Assembly (NCBI RefSeq): GCF_014650075.1
Contig: NZ_BMUG01000021.1
Span: forward strand, 1-58,223
Direction of reading: 5' to 3'
DNA from: Streptomyces microflavus
Lineage (GTDB): Bacteria; Actinomycetota; Actinomycetes; Streptomycetales; Streptomycetaceae
Length of the DNA stretch: 58,223 bases
Shown: piece after piece, positions 1-8,237 of the stretch
Layout of the letters: the number at the start of each line of letters is the position of its first letter
How positions within the stretch are numbered: the first letter of the stretch is position 1
Notes under the pieces: model-generated
Seen by the model: only the letters and a program-made list of their open reading frames with translations
Database searches by the model: none
Told to the model about the DNA's origin: nothing
Translations under genes and position numbers: made by a program

Positions 1-1983
1 GGCCCGGCGCCGGACTCCGGCTCCTGTGCTACCTCGTCGGCCCGCCCGGTGCGCTCCGGCGAAGGGCCTGGCCCTGCGGCGCACCCCGGTGGCTACCCCG
101 CCTTGCCGGGCGTGTCGGCGCACGCCGGCGATGGGCCCGACCCGATGCCGCAACCCGGCGCCCATGCCACCTCATCCGCCCGCCCGGCGCACCCCGGCGC
201 CCGCCCGGCCCCGTTGCCCACCCCAGCGGCGGCCTTCGCCGGACACCCCGCCCCGCTCGCCTCCCTCGTCCAGCTCGCTTGCGGCGCCCCCGGCCCGGAC
301 ACCGTGCTCGCCGCCCGGCTGGAGGCGGCCGCGACCAGCTCGTACCCGCATGCCGAACGCTCCTCGGCCCTCTCCCGCGCCGCCGCGCTCACCGCCGAAC
401 AGCCCCTGCGCTCGGCCCGGTTCGCCGCGGCGGCCGAACAGGCCGCCCTCGCCGGTGACCCGGCCCGGGCCCGTGCCCTGCTGGCCCGGACCGGGGCGGC
501 GGGGGAGCACACCACCGCGCCCGGCCTCGCCCCCTACGTCCACGGCCTGCTCGCCCTGCGTTCCGGGCCCGCCGCCGATGCCCATGAAGCCCTCCTCGCC
601 GCGGCCGCGCTGCTCGGCCCGCACGACCCCCGGCGGGCCCTCGACGCGCTCCTCGGGGCGGCCGAGGCGGCCTGGGTGATGGGCGACGCGCCCGGCTACC
701 TGACGGCCATGGGCCGCGTCGACCCCACCCCGTACGACCGTGCCTTCGCCTCCTACCGGGCCGGGATGCGCGCGGTGCTCGCCGGACGCACGGAGGCGGG
801 GCACGCGCTGCTCCGCCAGTGCCTGGACCCGGCGGCCCCGGCGGACCCGGATCTGCCGGGCCCGGTGAGCCGGAACGCCCCCGCCGCCCTCCTCCGCGCC
901 GGGGTCGCCGCCCTCGTCCTCGGGGAGGTCGCCGTCGCCTGCCGGACCGGGGCGCGGGCGCTCGCCGCCGTGCGGACCCGAGGACCCGACGCGCTGCTCC
1001 CGCAGGCCCTGGAGCACCTCGCCTACGCCGAGCTGCGGGCCGGGCTCCACGCAGGGGCCCGCGCCCATGCCCTGGAGGGGCTGCACGCCGCACGCCGTAC
1101 CGGGCAGCCCAACAGCTCCGTCCATCTCCACGCCGTACTCGCCCTCGCCGCCTCCGTGGAGGGGCCCGCCGAGGCCTGCGCCGCCCACTGCGACGCCGCG
1201 CTGGCCGGTGCCGGGCCCCACGGTCTCGCCCAGCCCGCGACCCTCGCCACCTGGGCCCGGGCACGGGCCGACCTGGCCGCCGGACGCTCCGAGGAGGCCG
1301 CCGCCCGGCTCGGCCCCCTGGTGCGCCCGGGGCCCCGCCAGGGCCACTTCGCCGCCCGGATGCTCGCCGTGCCCTGCTACGTCGAGGCCGCCGTCCTCGC
1401 GGGCCGGGGAGCCGAGGAGGCCGGTGAACTCCGCGCCGCCGTGGCCGAGTTCGCCGGGTGGACCGCCCGGACCGCCGACCCGCAGGCCCCCGCCCAACTG
1501 GCCCGCTGCCACGCCCTGCTGGCCACCGCGGAGGAGGCCGACGCCCGGTACGCGGAGGCCCTCGCCCACCACGACCGGGCGGGCGGCGACTTCGAACGGG
1601 CCCGTACCCAGCTCCTGTACGGGCAGTGGCTGCGCCGCCGTCGGCGTACCCGCGAGGCCCGCACCCCGCTGCGCGACGCCCTGGTCGCCTTCCAGCGGTG
1701 CTCGGCCCGCGCCTGGGCCGAGCGGGCGGGCGGCGAGTTACGGGCGGCGGGGGAGCCGGTCGGGGCCGTACGGGACACGGAGGGCGGGGCGCTCTCCGCG
1801 CTCACCCCGCAGCAGCAGCGCATCGCCCGCTGCGTCGCCGAAGGGGCCACCAACCGCGAGGTCGCGCTCCGGCTCTCGCTCAGCCCGCGCACGGTCGACC
1901 ACCACCTTCGTAACGTCTTCGCCGCCCTCGGTATCCGCTCCCGCACCGAACTGGCCCGGCTCCTGGGTCCCGAAGGCCCGTGA
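1..1983 (+). CDS. LuxR-family (LAL-type) transcriptional regulator, 5' truncated
   Basis: The frame is open from base 1, so the true start lies upstream and only the C-terminal part is present (about 660 codons). The last 65 residues form a LuxR-type helix-turn-helix, with the typical core TNREVALRLSLSPRTVDHHL followed by RNVFAALGIRSRTELARLL. The preceding 500 residues are Ala/Leu/Arg-rich helical repeats of the TPR-like kind found between the ATPase and DNA-binding domains of large LAL/MalT-type regulators. The N-terminal P-loop ATPase that would confirm LAL membership is outside the window. A GTG at base 49 is an internal codon or at best an alternative start. The target genes are unknown. 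The next gene follows after about 170 bp on the same strand. Confidence 0.85.
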   Translation, partial: GPAPDSGSCATSSARPVRSGEGPGPAAHPGGYPALPGVSAHAGDGPDPMPQPGAHATSSARPAHPGARPAPLPTPAAAFAGHPAPLASLVQLACGAPGPDTVLAARLEAAATSSYPHAERSSALSRAAALTAEQPLRSARFAAAAEQAALAGDPARARALLARTGAAGEHTTAPGLAPYVHGLLALRSGPAADAHEALLAAAALLGPHDPRRALDALLGAAEAAWVMGDAPGYLTAMGRVDPTPYDRAFASYRAGMRAVLAGRTEAGHALLRQCLDPAAPADPDLPGPVSRNAPAALLRAGVAALVLGEVAVACRTGARALAAVRTRGPDALLPQALEHLAYAELRAGLHAGARAHALEGLHAARRTGQPNSSVHLHAVLALAASVEGPAEACAAHCDAALAGAGPHGLAQPATLATWARARADLAAGRSEEAAARLGPLVRPGPRQGHFAARMLAVPCYVEAAVLAGRGAEEAGELRAAVAEFAGWTARTADPQAPAQLARCHALLATAEEADARYAEALAHHDRAGGDFERARTQLLYGQWLRRRRRTREARTPLRDALVAFQRCSARAWAERAGGELRAAGEPVGAVRDTEGGALSALTPQQQRIARCVAEGATNREVALRLSLSPRTVDHHLRNVFAALGIRSRTELARLLGPEGP

Positions 1984-2156
1984 AGGCCGGTGGTTGCGAG
2001 ACCGTGATGACAAGTTCCGCGCAGACCCCTAGGTACCGACCGGGCGGTATGCCATTCTGCGGGCGTCAGGATCATTCGGCTGTGCTCGCGCCCTGCCGGG
2101 CCGGGTGCTCCGAGCCGGCCGATCGCGCAGCCGGCCGATTCCCGGTGGAGGCCGCC

Positions 2157-3611
2157 ATGCCACAGGTCGTACGTCCGCGGATCGCGGTGCTGCACGGCAC
2201 CCACCCCGCGTCGCCGTTGCCCCAGCGCTTCCGTTCCCTGGCCGACCGCGAGGCCGTCGAGGTGCTGCACCGGGCCGCCCGGGTCCTCGTCGCGTCGCTC
2301 CCGGTGCTCACCGACCGGCTCGTCGAGGCCCTGTACGAGCAGGAGCCCGGCTACCGGGCGGCGATCGAGTCCGACCGGGCCGAGATCTGGCAGGAGGTCC
2401 ACCACTCCCTGCGGCACAACGTCGGCTCGCTGATCCAGCCCCGGGAGTTCCGTGAGGCCGCCCACCGCACCTCCCGCCGGATCGGCGAGATCCGCGCCGA
2501 ACAGGGCGTCCCGCTCGACGCCGTCCTGCACGCCTTCCGGATGGGCGGCGCGATGGTCTGGCAGGACCTCGTGGACGAGACGGCCCGCCGCGACCCCGAC
2601 GACGTACGGCTGCTCGTCCATGTCGCCGCCGATGTGTGGAACTTCGTCGACGAGCACTGCGGGATCGTCGGCGACGCCTACCGGCAGGCCGAGCGGCGGC
2701 TGTCCTGGCGGCGCGAGAACCAGCAGCGGCTGATGATCGCGGCGCTGCTCGACGGGACCGCCCGGATCGCGGACCTCTGCGAGGCGGCGGCGATGCTCGG
2801 CCTGCCGGAGCAGGGGCGGTACGCCGTACTCGCGGTGGCCTCCGCGCCGCGCGGGCCGCAGCGGCCCGGGCCCGCCCGGCCACCGCTGAACCTGCCGGAC
2901 GCGCTTCCGGTCGCGGCGCCGCCGTACGGGCAGTCGGGACCGGACCTCCCACACGTGCGGCCGGACGCGCCCGCGCTGCCGGACACCGCCCCGTACGGGC
3001 AATCAGGACCGGACGGCCTCCCGCACCACCGGCCGGACACCGCCCCTCCACCGACCGCGTTTCCGGGCACCGCCCCCCTCTGGCACACCGGCCCCGACGC
3101 CGAGTTCGCCATCCTCCGGCTCACGGGCGACCCCGGTGATCCCGGTGAACTGCACGCCATCGCCGCCGCCCTGGACGCCCCCGCCGGGACCCGGGCCGGG
3201 ATCGGCTCCGCCGTCGAGGGCCTGGCCGCGCTCGGCGACGCCCGGCGGCTGGCGGAGACCGCCCTGCGTGCCTGTCCGGCCTCCGGCGGGACGGTCCTGC
3301 TCGACGAGCACCTCCCGGACGCCCTCGTCGTCACCTCCCCGGCCCTCGGCTCCGCGCTCGCCGACCGGGTGCTGGGGCCGCTGGACCGGCTCGACCCCTC
3401 GGACCGGGACGTCATCCTGGAGACCCTGACGGCCTGGCTGGACGCGGACGGATCGGCGCAGCGGGCGGGCGCGCGGCTCTACTGCCACCGCAACACCGTC
3501 CTCAACCGGCTGCGCCGCTTCGAACAGCTCACGGGCCGCTGCCTCACCCGCCCCCGGGACGCGGTCGAGGTCTCCCTCGCCCTGGCGGCCCGGCGGCTGC
3601 TCGCACCCTAG
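2157..3611 (+). CDS. PucR/CdaR-type transcriptional regulator
   Basis: Predicted cytoplasmic DNA-binding regulator of 484 residues. The C-terminal 60 residues are the PucR-type helix-turn-helix: LDADGSAQRAGARLYCHRNT followed by VLNRLRRFEQLTG. Upstream is the long helical sensory region seen in Streptomyces PucR-family proteins. I chose the ATG at 2157 because GGTGGAGG (2143-2150) lies just upstream and conserved-looking sequence begins there. The frame stays open upstream to 1980, but that stretch looks non-coding. A Pro/Gly-rich low-complexity linker near residues 250-305 contains an imperfect 69-bp tandem duplication with the motif PYGQSGPD twice. The gene ends 8 bp from a convergent gene. 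The ligand is unknown. Confidence 0.88.
   Translation: MPQVVRPRIAVLHGTHPASPLPQRFRSLADREAVEVLHRAARVLVASLPVLTDRLVEALYEQEPGYRAAIESDRAEIWQEVHHSLRHNVGSLIQPREFREAAHRTSRRIGEIRAEQGVPLDAVLHAFRMGGAMVWQDLVDETARRDPDDVRLLVHVAADVWNFVDEHCGIVGDAYRQAERRLSWRRENQQRLMIAALLDGTARIADLCEAAAMLGLPEQGRYAVLAVASAPRGPQRPGPARPPLNLPDALPVAAPPYGQSGPDLPHVRPDAPALPDTAPYGQSGPDGLPHHRPDTAPPPTAFPGTAPLWHTGPDAEFAILRLTGDPGDPGELHAIAAALDAPAGTRAGIGSAVEGLAALGDARRLAETALRACPASGGTVLLDEHLPDALVVTSPALGSALADRVLGPLDRLDPSDRDVILETLTAWLDADGSAQRAGARLYCHRNTVLNRLRRFEQLTGRCLTRPRDAVEVSLALAARRLLAP
2922..3045 (+). repeat. Imperfect 69-bp tandem duplication inside the PucR-type gene
   Basis: The string CCGTACGGGCA recurs at 2922 and 2991, each followed by a similar GGACCGGAC-rich stretch. 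The period is 69 bp (23 codons), so the frame is kept. It encodes a Pro/Gly/Asp-rich linker between the sensory and DNA-binding regions. Confidence 0.75.
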
Positions 3612-3619
3612 GAGAGCCC

Positions 3620-4252
3620 CTACATCCCCAGCTCGGCCCGGTTCAGCCGCTCCACCGCGTCCTTGTCGCCCTCCACCTGGACGTCCGCCCCGTCCTGCCG
3701 GCCGAACGCGAACAGCAGCAGCTCGGAGGGCTCCCCGGTCACCGTCACCACCGGGGTGCCCTTGTGGGCCACCGCCGTCCGGCCGTCCGGGCGGCGCAGC
3801 ACCAGTCCCACCGGGGACCGGCGCCCCAGCAGCCGGGCCGTCTTCTCGGTGCGCGACCAGAGCACATCGGCGAAGACCGGGTCCAGCTCACGCCGTGACC
3901 AGTCCGGCTGGGCCCGGCGCACGTCCTCCGCGTGGACGAAGAACTCGACGGTGTTCGCCGCCTCGTCGATCTGCTTGAGGGACATCGGCGAGAACCGCGG
4001 CGGCCCCGTACGGATCAGCTGGATCAGCTCCTCGTACGGCTTCGCCGCGAACTCGGCCTGCACCCGCTCCAGCCGGTTCTTCAGAGCGCCGATCACCAGC
4101 CCGCCCGCCGCGTCGGCGCGGCGTTCGCGGACCACCACATGGGCGGCCAGATCGCGGGTCTTCCAGCCCCCGCACAGGGTCGGAGCCTCGGGTCCGGCCG
4201 CCTCCAACAGATCGGCGAGCAGAAGACGTTCGCGCTTCGCATGGGTCGACAT
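3620..4252 (-). CDS. TIGR03085 family metal-binding protein (maleylpyruvate isomerase-like fold)
   Basis: A 210-residue protein of the DinB/maleylpyruvate-isomerase superfamily, which forms a four-helix bundle around a divalent metal. The N-terminal signature PTLCGGWKTRDLAAHVVVRE supplies one His ligand (about residue 38), and FFVHAEDVRRAQ near residue 130 supplies another His. The length fits TIGR03085, a family common in Streptomyces and without a proven reaction; some superfamily relatives are mycothiol-dependent isomerases. It is convergent with the PucR-type gene and divergent from hisI, with 84 bp between the two starts. The start is ATG at 4252. Confidence 0.82.
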   Translation of the reverse strand: MSTHAKRERLLLADLLEAAGPEAPTLCGGWKTRDLAAHVVVRERRADAAGGLVIGALKNRLERVQAEFAAKPYEELIQLIRTGPPRFSPMSLKQIDEAANTVEFFVHAEDVRRAQPDWSRRELDPVFADVLWSRTEKTARLLGRRSPVGLVLRRPDGRTAVAHKGTPVVTVTGEPSELLLFAFGRQDGADVQVEGDKDAVERLNRAELGM

Positions 4253-4324
4253 GCCCGCCAGCGTACGGCCGTCACCCGGGGTCCGCCCAGTGGACGTCCG
4301 CCCGGAAAGCGCCCGTCACCACGG

Positions 4325-4339
4325 CACAATGGGTCCATG
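4325..4339 (+). promoter_or_regulatory. Candidate -10 box for a leaderless hisI transcript
   Basis: CACAAT (4325-4330) lies exactly 6 bases before the hisI ATG. This is where a -10 box sits when transcription begins at the start codon. I see no convincing -35 box. The same spacing occurs at the DUF2752 and kstR2 starts. Confidence 0.5.
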
Positions 4340-4717
4340 ACCAGCACGCCCGGCCCCACGCCGCCCACCAGCAGCCTCGACCCCGCGATCGCCGCCCGCC
4401 TCAAGCGCGGCGCCGACGGTCTGGTCCCGGCCATCGCCCAGCAGTACGACACCGGCGAGGTGCTGATGCTCGGCTGGATGGACGACGAGGCGCTGCACCG
4501 CACCCTCACCACGGGCCGCTGCACCTACTGGTCGCGCAGCCGGCAGGAGTACTGGGTCAAGGGCGACACCTCCGGCCACATCCAGCGGGTGAAGTCCGTC
4601 GCCCTGGACTGCGACGCCGACACCGTGCTGGTCAAGGTCGACCAGACCGGCGCCGCCTGCCACACGGGCGACCGCACCTGCTTCGATGCCGACGTCCTCT
4701 CCCTTCTCGACCAGTAA
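4337..4717 (+). CDS. hisI: Phosphoribosyl-AMP cyclohydrolase
   Basis: HisI opens the adenine ring of phosphoribosyl-AMP in the third step of histidine biosynthesis, in the cytoplasm. The 126-residue protein contains the family core: GEVLMLGWMDDEAL, TYWSRSRQEYWVKG, then a DCDAD motif and ACHTGDRTCF, whose Cys and Asp residues bind zinc and magnesium. There is no fused HisE domain, as is usual in actinobacteria. The ATG at 4337 has no Shine-Dalgarno sequence but follows a CACAAT box by 6 bases, suggesting leaderless translation. trpE starts 12 bases after the stop, so hisI and trpE are probably cotranscribed. Confidence 0.96.
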   Translation: MTSTPGPTPPTSSLDPAIAARLKRGADGLVPAIAQQYDTGEVLMLGWMDDEALHRTLTTGRCTYWSRSRQEYWVKGDTSGHIQRVKSVALDCDADTVLVKVDQTGAACHTGDRTCFDADVLSLLDQ

Positions 4718-4728
4718 GGTCACCGGCC

Positions 4729-6222
4729 ATGGATCTCGACACCTTCCGCAAGCTGGCCGTCGACCGGCGCGTCGTCCCCGTCAGCCGCCGCCTCCTCGCG
4801 GACGGCGACACCCCGGTCGGCCTGTACCGCAAGCTCGCGGCGGAGCGCACCGGCACCTTCCTGCTGGAATCCGCGGAGAACGGCCGTACCTGGTCGCGCT
4901 ACTCCTTCATCGGCGTCCGCAGCGACGCCACCCTCACCGCCCGCGACGGCGCGGCCCACTGGCTCGGCACCCCGCCCGTCGGCGTCCCGGTCGACGGCGA
5001 CCCGCTCGACGCCCTGCGCGCCACCGTCGAGACCCTGCACACCCCCCGCGACCTGATCGGCGACGCGGGTCTTCCCCCCTTCACCGGCGGCATGGTCGGC
5101 TACCTCGGCTACGACGTCGTACGCCGCCTGGAGAAGATCGGCGAGCACGGCGGCGACGACCTGAAGCTCCCCGAGCTGACCATGCTGCTCACCTCGGACC
5201 TCGCCGTTCTCGACCACCAGAACGGCACGGTCCTGCTGATCGCCAACGCGATCAACCACAACGACCTCTCCACCGGCGTCGACGAGGCCTACGCGGACGC
5301 CGTCGCCCGCCTGGACGCCATGGAGCAGGACCTGCGCCGCCCGGTCGAGAACGCCCCGGCCGTCCTGCCCCCGTCCGAACTGCCGCCGTACACCGCGCTC
5401 TGGGGCGGTGAGGCCTACCAGGTGGCCGTCGAGGACATCAAGGAGCGCATCCGCGCCGGGGAGGCCTTCCAGGTCGTGCCTTCCCAGCGCTTCGAGACGC
5501 CGTGCACCGCGAGCGCCCTGGACGTCTACCGGGTGCTGCGGGCCACCAACCCGTCCCCGTACATGTACCTCTTCCGCTTCGACGGGTTCGACGTCGTCGG
5601 CTCCAGCCCCGAGGCCCTCGTCAAGGTCGAGGACGGCCGCGCGATGGTCCACCCGATCGCCGGGACCCGGCACCGGGGCGCCACCCCGCAGGAGGACCAG
5701 GCGCTTGCCGAGGAGCTGCTCGCCGACCCAAAGGAGCGCGCCGAGCACCTGATGCTCGTCGACCTCGGCCGCAACGACCTGGGGCGGGTCTGCGAGCCGG
5801 GCAGTGTGGAGGTCGTCGACTTCATGTCGATCGAGCGGTACTCCCACGTGATGCACATCGTCTCCACCGTCACCGGCCGCGTCACCGAGGACCGCACCGC
5901 CTTCGACGTCCTCACCGCCTGCTTCCCCGCGGGCACCCTCTCCGGCGCCCCCAAGCCCCGCGCCATGCAGATCATCGAGGAGCTGGAGCCGAGCCGCCGC
6001 GGTCTGTACGGGGGCTGCGTCGGCTATCTCGACTTCGCCGGGGACTCCGACACCGCCATCGCCATCCGCACCGCCCTGCTCCGCGACGGCACCGCGTACG
6101 TGCAGGCCGGGGCGGGGGTCGTGGCGGACTCGGACCCGGTCGCGGAGGACAACGAGTGCCGCAACAAGGCCGCCGCCGTGCTGCGCGCCGTCCATACCGC
6201 CAACCGCCTCCACGACCGCTGA
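4729..6222 (+). CDS. trpE: Anthranilate synthase component I
   Basis: TrpE converts chorismate to anthranilate, the first committed step of tryptophan synthesis, using ammonia from a separate glutaminase subunit. The 497-residue protein has the full length of stand-alone TrpE. The N-terminal region carries LLESAENGRTWSRYSFIGV, which includes the tryptophan feedback-site LLES motif. The chorismate-binding domain shows PIAGTRHRG, DLGRNDLGRVC, PAGTLSGAPKPRAMQIIEEL and GGCVGYLDFAGDSDTAIAIR. No TrpG is fused or adjacent. The start is ATG at 4729. I saw no Trp-codon-rich leader peptide upstream. It follows hisI and precedes a membrane-protein gene whose family is regularly linked to trp genes. Confidence 0.97.
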   Translation: MDLDTFRKLAVDRRVVPVSRRLLADGDTPVGLYRKLAAERTGTFLLESAENGRTWSRYSFIGVRSDATLTARDGAAHWLGTPPVGVPVDGDPLDALRATVETLHTPRDLIGDAGLPPFTGGMVGYLGYDVVRRLEKIGEHGGDDLKLPELTMLLTSDLAVLDHQNGTVLLIANAINHNDLSTGVDEAYADAVARLDAMEQDLRRPVENAPAVLPPSELPPYTALWGGEAYQVAVEDIKERIRAGEAFQVVPSQRFETPCTASALDVYRVLRATNPSPYMYLFRFDGFDVVGSSPEALVKVEDGRAMVHPIAGTRHRGATPQEDQALAEELLADPKERAEHLMLVDLGRNDLGRVCEPGSVEVVDFMSIERYSHVMHIVSTVTGRVTEDRTAFDVLTACFPAGTLSGAPKPRAMQIIEELEPSRRGLYGGCVGYLDFAGDSDTAIAIRTALLRDGTAYVQAGAGVVADSDPVAEDNECRNKAAAVLRAVHTANRLHDR

Positions 6223-6232
6223 GGCCGTAAGG

Positions 6233-6248
6233 GATAGTGGACGACGTG
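6233..6248 (+). promoter_or_regulatory. Candidate -10 box before the TIGR02234 gene
   Basis: GATAGT (6233-6238) sits 7 bases before GTG 6246, the arrangement expected of a leaderless transcript. It favours GTG 6246 over the in-frame GTG at 6237. No clear -35 box is visible. Confidence 0.35.
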
Positions 6249-6977
6249 AGTGCTGTCCCCGTACCCCAGCCCCGTGCCCGAACCGCCGCCTCCGGCGCCG
6301 CGCCCGACGCGCCTTCCGGGTCCGCGCCGGACGCGACGCCCGGTTCCGTGTCCGACGTGCCTTCCGGTTCCGCGTCCGACTCCACGGGCAGCCGCCGGTC
6401 GCTCGCGGCCGGGCTGCTCCTGGGCGCGGTCGGTGCGACCGTCGTCCTCCTGGCCTCCGGCCAGGTCTGGGCCGAGGGCCGGGCGGCCACCGGCGGCGGC
6501 GCCCTCCCGCTGACCGCCGACGGCCAGGACGTCACCGGCGCCCCGGCCGCCCTCGCGATCGTCGGCCTGGCCGCCCTCGTCGCCGTCTTCGCCGTCCGCG
6601 GCGCGGGCCGCCGCGTCGTCGCCGCCCTGCTCGCGCTCAGCGGCCTCGGGGCCGCGCTCAGCGCCTGGGCGGGCGCGTCCGACAGCACGGCCCTCGATGA
6701 GGAGGCCGCCCGCACCACCGGTGACGCGGCGGCCACGATCGACGCCCTCACCCACACCGCCTGGCCGTACGTCACCGCCGCCGGGGGCCTGCTGATCCTG
6801 CTCGCCGGGGTGCTCGCCCTGCGCTTCGGCAGCCGCTGGCCCACGATGTCGGGACGGTACGAGCGCGACGGCACCCCGCGCCCCCGCAAGGCGCCCCGCG
6901 CCGCCCCCGACCCGGACCGTCCCGAGGAGCTGTGGAAGGCCCTGGACCGGGGCGAGGACCCGACGCGCGAGGGGTGA
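6246..6977 (+). CDS. Trp-biosynthesis-associated membrane protein (TIGR02234 family)
   Basis: An integral membrane protein of about 243 residues. After a low-complexity Ala/Pro/Ser N-terminus of about 50 residues, there are four hydrophobic segments: near residues 54-73 (AAGLLLGAVGATVVLLASG), 100-118, 122-140 and 175-195. The charged C-terminal tail ends in a DPDRPEELWKALDRGEDPT-like stretch typical of the family. The family recurs next to trpE/trpC in actinobacteria and is named for that; no biochemical role is proven. It starts 24 bp after trpE and is likely in the same unit. Start choice: GTG 6246 (7 bases after GATAGT) or GTG 6237, which differ by three residues. Confidence 0.85.
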   Translation: MSAVPVPQPRARTAASGAAPDAPSGSAPDATPGSVSDVPSGSASDSTGSRRSLAAGLLLGAVGATVVLLASGQVWAEGRAATGGGALPLTADGQDVTGAPAALAIVGLAALVAVFAVRGAGRRVVAALLALSGLGAALSAWAGASDSTALDEEAARTTGDAAATIDALTHTAWPYVTAAGGLLILLAGVLALRFGSRWPTMSGRYERDGTPRPRKAPRAAPDPDRPEELWKALDRGEDPTREG

Positions 6978-7008
6978 CCCCCCGCTCACCTCCCCCTGTC
7001 CCGTGCGG

Positions 7009-7014
7009 GACAAT
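7009..7014 (+). promoter_or_regulatory. Candidate -10 box for the HGxxPAAW gene
   Basis: GACAAT in the 106-bp gap upstream of the HGxxPAAW gene. Transcription starting about 6 bases downstream would give a roughly 63-base leader that includes a good Shine-Dalgarno (AAGGAG at 7073-7078). No -35 box is evident. Confidence 0.4.
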
Positions 7015-7083
7015 GGAGGCGAGCCGTCCCCCGAGCGACAGCTGCAGCGATACCCCCAGCGCAACACCAACAAGGAGCAACTC

Positions 7084-7335
7084 ATGGCGGGCACGAGCCA
7101 CGGACACACCCCGGCCGCCTGGACCGGTGTCATCATCGCCTTCATCGGCTTCTGCGTCGCAGGCGTCTTCATGGTCGCGGCCAACCCGCTCGGCTTCTGG
7201 GCCGGTATCGCCGTCATCTTCGCCGGTGGCATCGTCGGTTACGCCATGAAGCTGGCCGGTCTCGGCATGCCGAAGGAGTCCTCCGAGCTGGTGGAGGCCC
7301 GGGCGCGCGCCGGAGAGGCCCAGGTCTCCCACTGA
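7084..7335 (+). CDS. HGxxPAAW family small membrane protein
   Basis: An 83-residue protein named for its N-terminal signature, seen here as HGHTPAAWTG at residues 7-16. Two hydrophobic segments follow (about residues 17-36 and 42-61), so it is an inner-membrane protein with a short charged C-terminus. The family is small, actinobacterial and of unknown function, often found near trp genes. ATG 7084 is preceded by AAGGAG at the right distance. A strong rho-independent terminator lies 23 bp after the stop, so this gene probably ends a transcription unit. Confidence 0.85.
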   Translation: MAGTSHGHTPAAWTGVIIAFIGFCVAGVFMVAANPLGFWAGIAVIFAGGIVGYAMKLAGLGMPKESSELVEARARAGEAQVSH

Positions 7336-7357
7336 CCCGCGCGGCCGACACGCAGCG

Positions 7358-7392
7358 AGGCGCAGCCCGGACCGGGCTGCGCCTTTCCGTTT
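7358..7392 (+). terminator. Rho-independent terminator after the HGxxPAAW gene
   Basis: A perfect 11-bp stem (AGGCGCAGCCC / GGGCTGCGCCT) with loop GGACC is followed by TTCCGTTT. It is well placed downstream of the stop at 7335 and just before the DUF2752 gene. Confidence 0.88.
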
Positions 7393-7399
7393 GAGCGTG

Positions 7400-7414
7400 G
7401 ACAATCACCGGGTG
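7400..7414 (+). promoter_or_regulatory. Candidate -10 box for a leaderless DUF2752 transcript
   Basis: GACAAT (7400-7405) is followed after exactly 6 bases by GTG 7412. The spacing matches the hisI and kstR2 starts and supports GTG 7412 rather than GTG 7397. Confidence 0.5.
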
Positions 7415-8122
7415 GACGCCACCCCGACCCCGAACCCCGAAGCCGAGCCCCAGGGCGTCGGCCCCTGGAACATGCCCCTGACGGTCTGCCCGACCCCGGA
7501 CACGGCCCGGCCTGCCACTCCAGCCGGTCCAGCGCTTGAGGACGGAACCCTCGCCACCCCAGCCTGTCCGGCGTTCGGGGACGAAACCGTCGCCACCTCA
7601 GCCCGTCCGGCGTTTGAGGACGGAACCCTTGCCGGGGTGGGCCCGGCCGTCACAGGCCCCTCGGGTGAGGAATCCTCGCAGGTGCCCGGCCCCCAAGGCC
7701 ACGGTTCCGTCCTCAAACGCCGGACGGGCTTGGTGGGCCGCCTGGCCACCCCCCTCGGCATCCTCGCCGCCGTCACAGCCGCCTTCGCCTACGTCGGCAC
7801 GGTCGACCCCAACGACCCCGGCCACTACCCCGTCTGCCCGCTGCTCAAGCTGACCGGCGTGTTCTGCCCCGGCTGCGGCGGCCTCCGCAGCGCCCACGCC
7901 TTCATCCACGGCGACCTCGGCGCCGCGTTCTCCGCCAACGCCGTCGCCACCACCGGCTACTTCCTCTTCGCCGCCGTCTGGGTCCTCTGGCTGGTCCGGG
8001 CCTGGCGCGGCCGGCCGCTGCGGATCGGGCTCGCCCCCGCCTGGTGGTGGGGCATCGGGGCACTGCTCCTGATCTTCACCGTCGTCCGGAATCTGCCGTT
8101 CGGCTCGGCACTGGCGCCCTGA
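7412..8122 (+). CDS. DUF2752 membrane protein with a repeat-derived N-terminal extension
   Basis: A 236-residue protein. The C-terminal half is the DUF2752 domain: VFCPGCGGLRSAHAFIHGDL near residues 150-169, with flanking hydrophobic segments (about 112-130, 180-200 and 212-230). Its molecular function is unknown. The N-terminal 100 residues are unusual: three 13-residue repeats of the form PAxEDGTLATPA, encoded by three 39-bp direct copies of a Streptomyces-type palindromic repeat, and a fourth copy in inverted orientation encoding VLKRRTG. The repeats keep the frame, so the gene looks intact. GTG 7412 follows GACAAT by 6 bases; GTG 7397 is an alternative. Confidence 0.8.
   Translation: MDATPTPNPEAEPQGVGPWNMPLTVCPTPDTARPATPAGPALEDGTLATPACPAFGDETVATSARPAFEDGTLAGVGPAVTGPSGEESSQVPGPQGHGSVLKRRTGLVGRLATPLGILAAVTAAFAYVGTVDPNDPGHYPVCPLLKLTGVFCPGCGGLRSAHAFIHGDLGAAFSANAVATTGYFLFAAVWVLWLVRAWRGRPLRIGLAPAWWWGIGALLLIFTVVRNLPFGSALAP
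7527..7729 (+). repeat. Streptomyces-type palindromic repeat cluster inside a coding region
   Basis: Three direct copies of GTCCGGCGTTTGAGGAC-like sequence start at 7527, 7566 and 7605, with an exact 39-bp period. The third copy (7601-7627) recurs as a perfect 27-bp inverted copy at 7703-7729. The same core, in its CGATTGAGGAC variant, forms the intergenic palindrome at 38698-38798. Confidence 0.9.
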
Positions 8123-8178
8123 ATGCCCAGGTAGTGGGATGCGGCGTGGCCTGATGCGGGCCCCGGGGCCTCCTGCGG

Positions 8179-8191
8179 ATACCATCGGTAT
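8179..8191 (+). promoter_or_regulatory. Candidate -10 box with inverted repeat upstream of trpC
   Basis: TACCAT (8180-8185) fits a TAnnnT -10 box and lies in a short inverted repeat, ATACC-ATC-GGTAT. Transcription would start near 8192, leaving a leader of about 46 bases with a GGAAGGGGG Shine-Dalgarno. No Trp-rich leader peptide is visible. Confidence 0.4.
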
Positions 8192-8237
8192 GGCTGATCC
8201 TGTTCACCGTCAACCGTTCCGGAAGGGGGCCGCTCGC

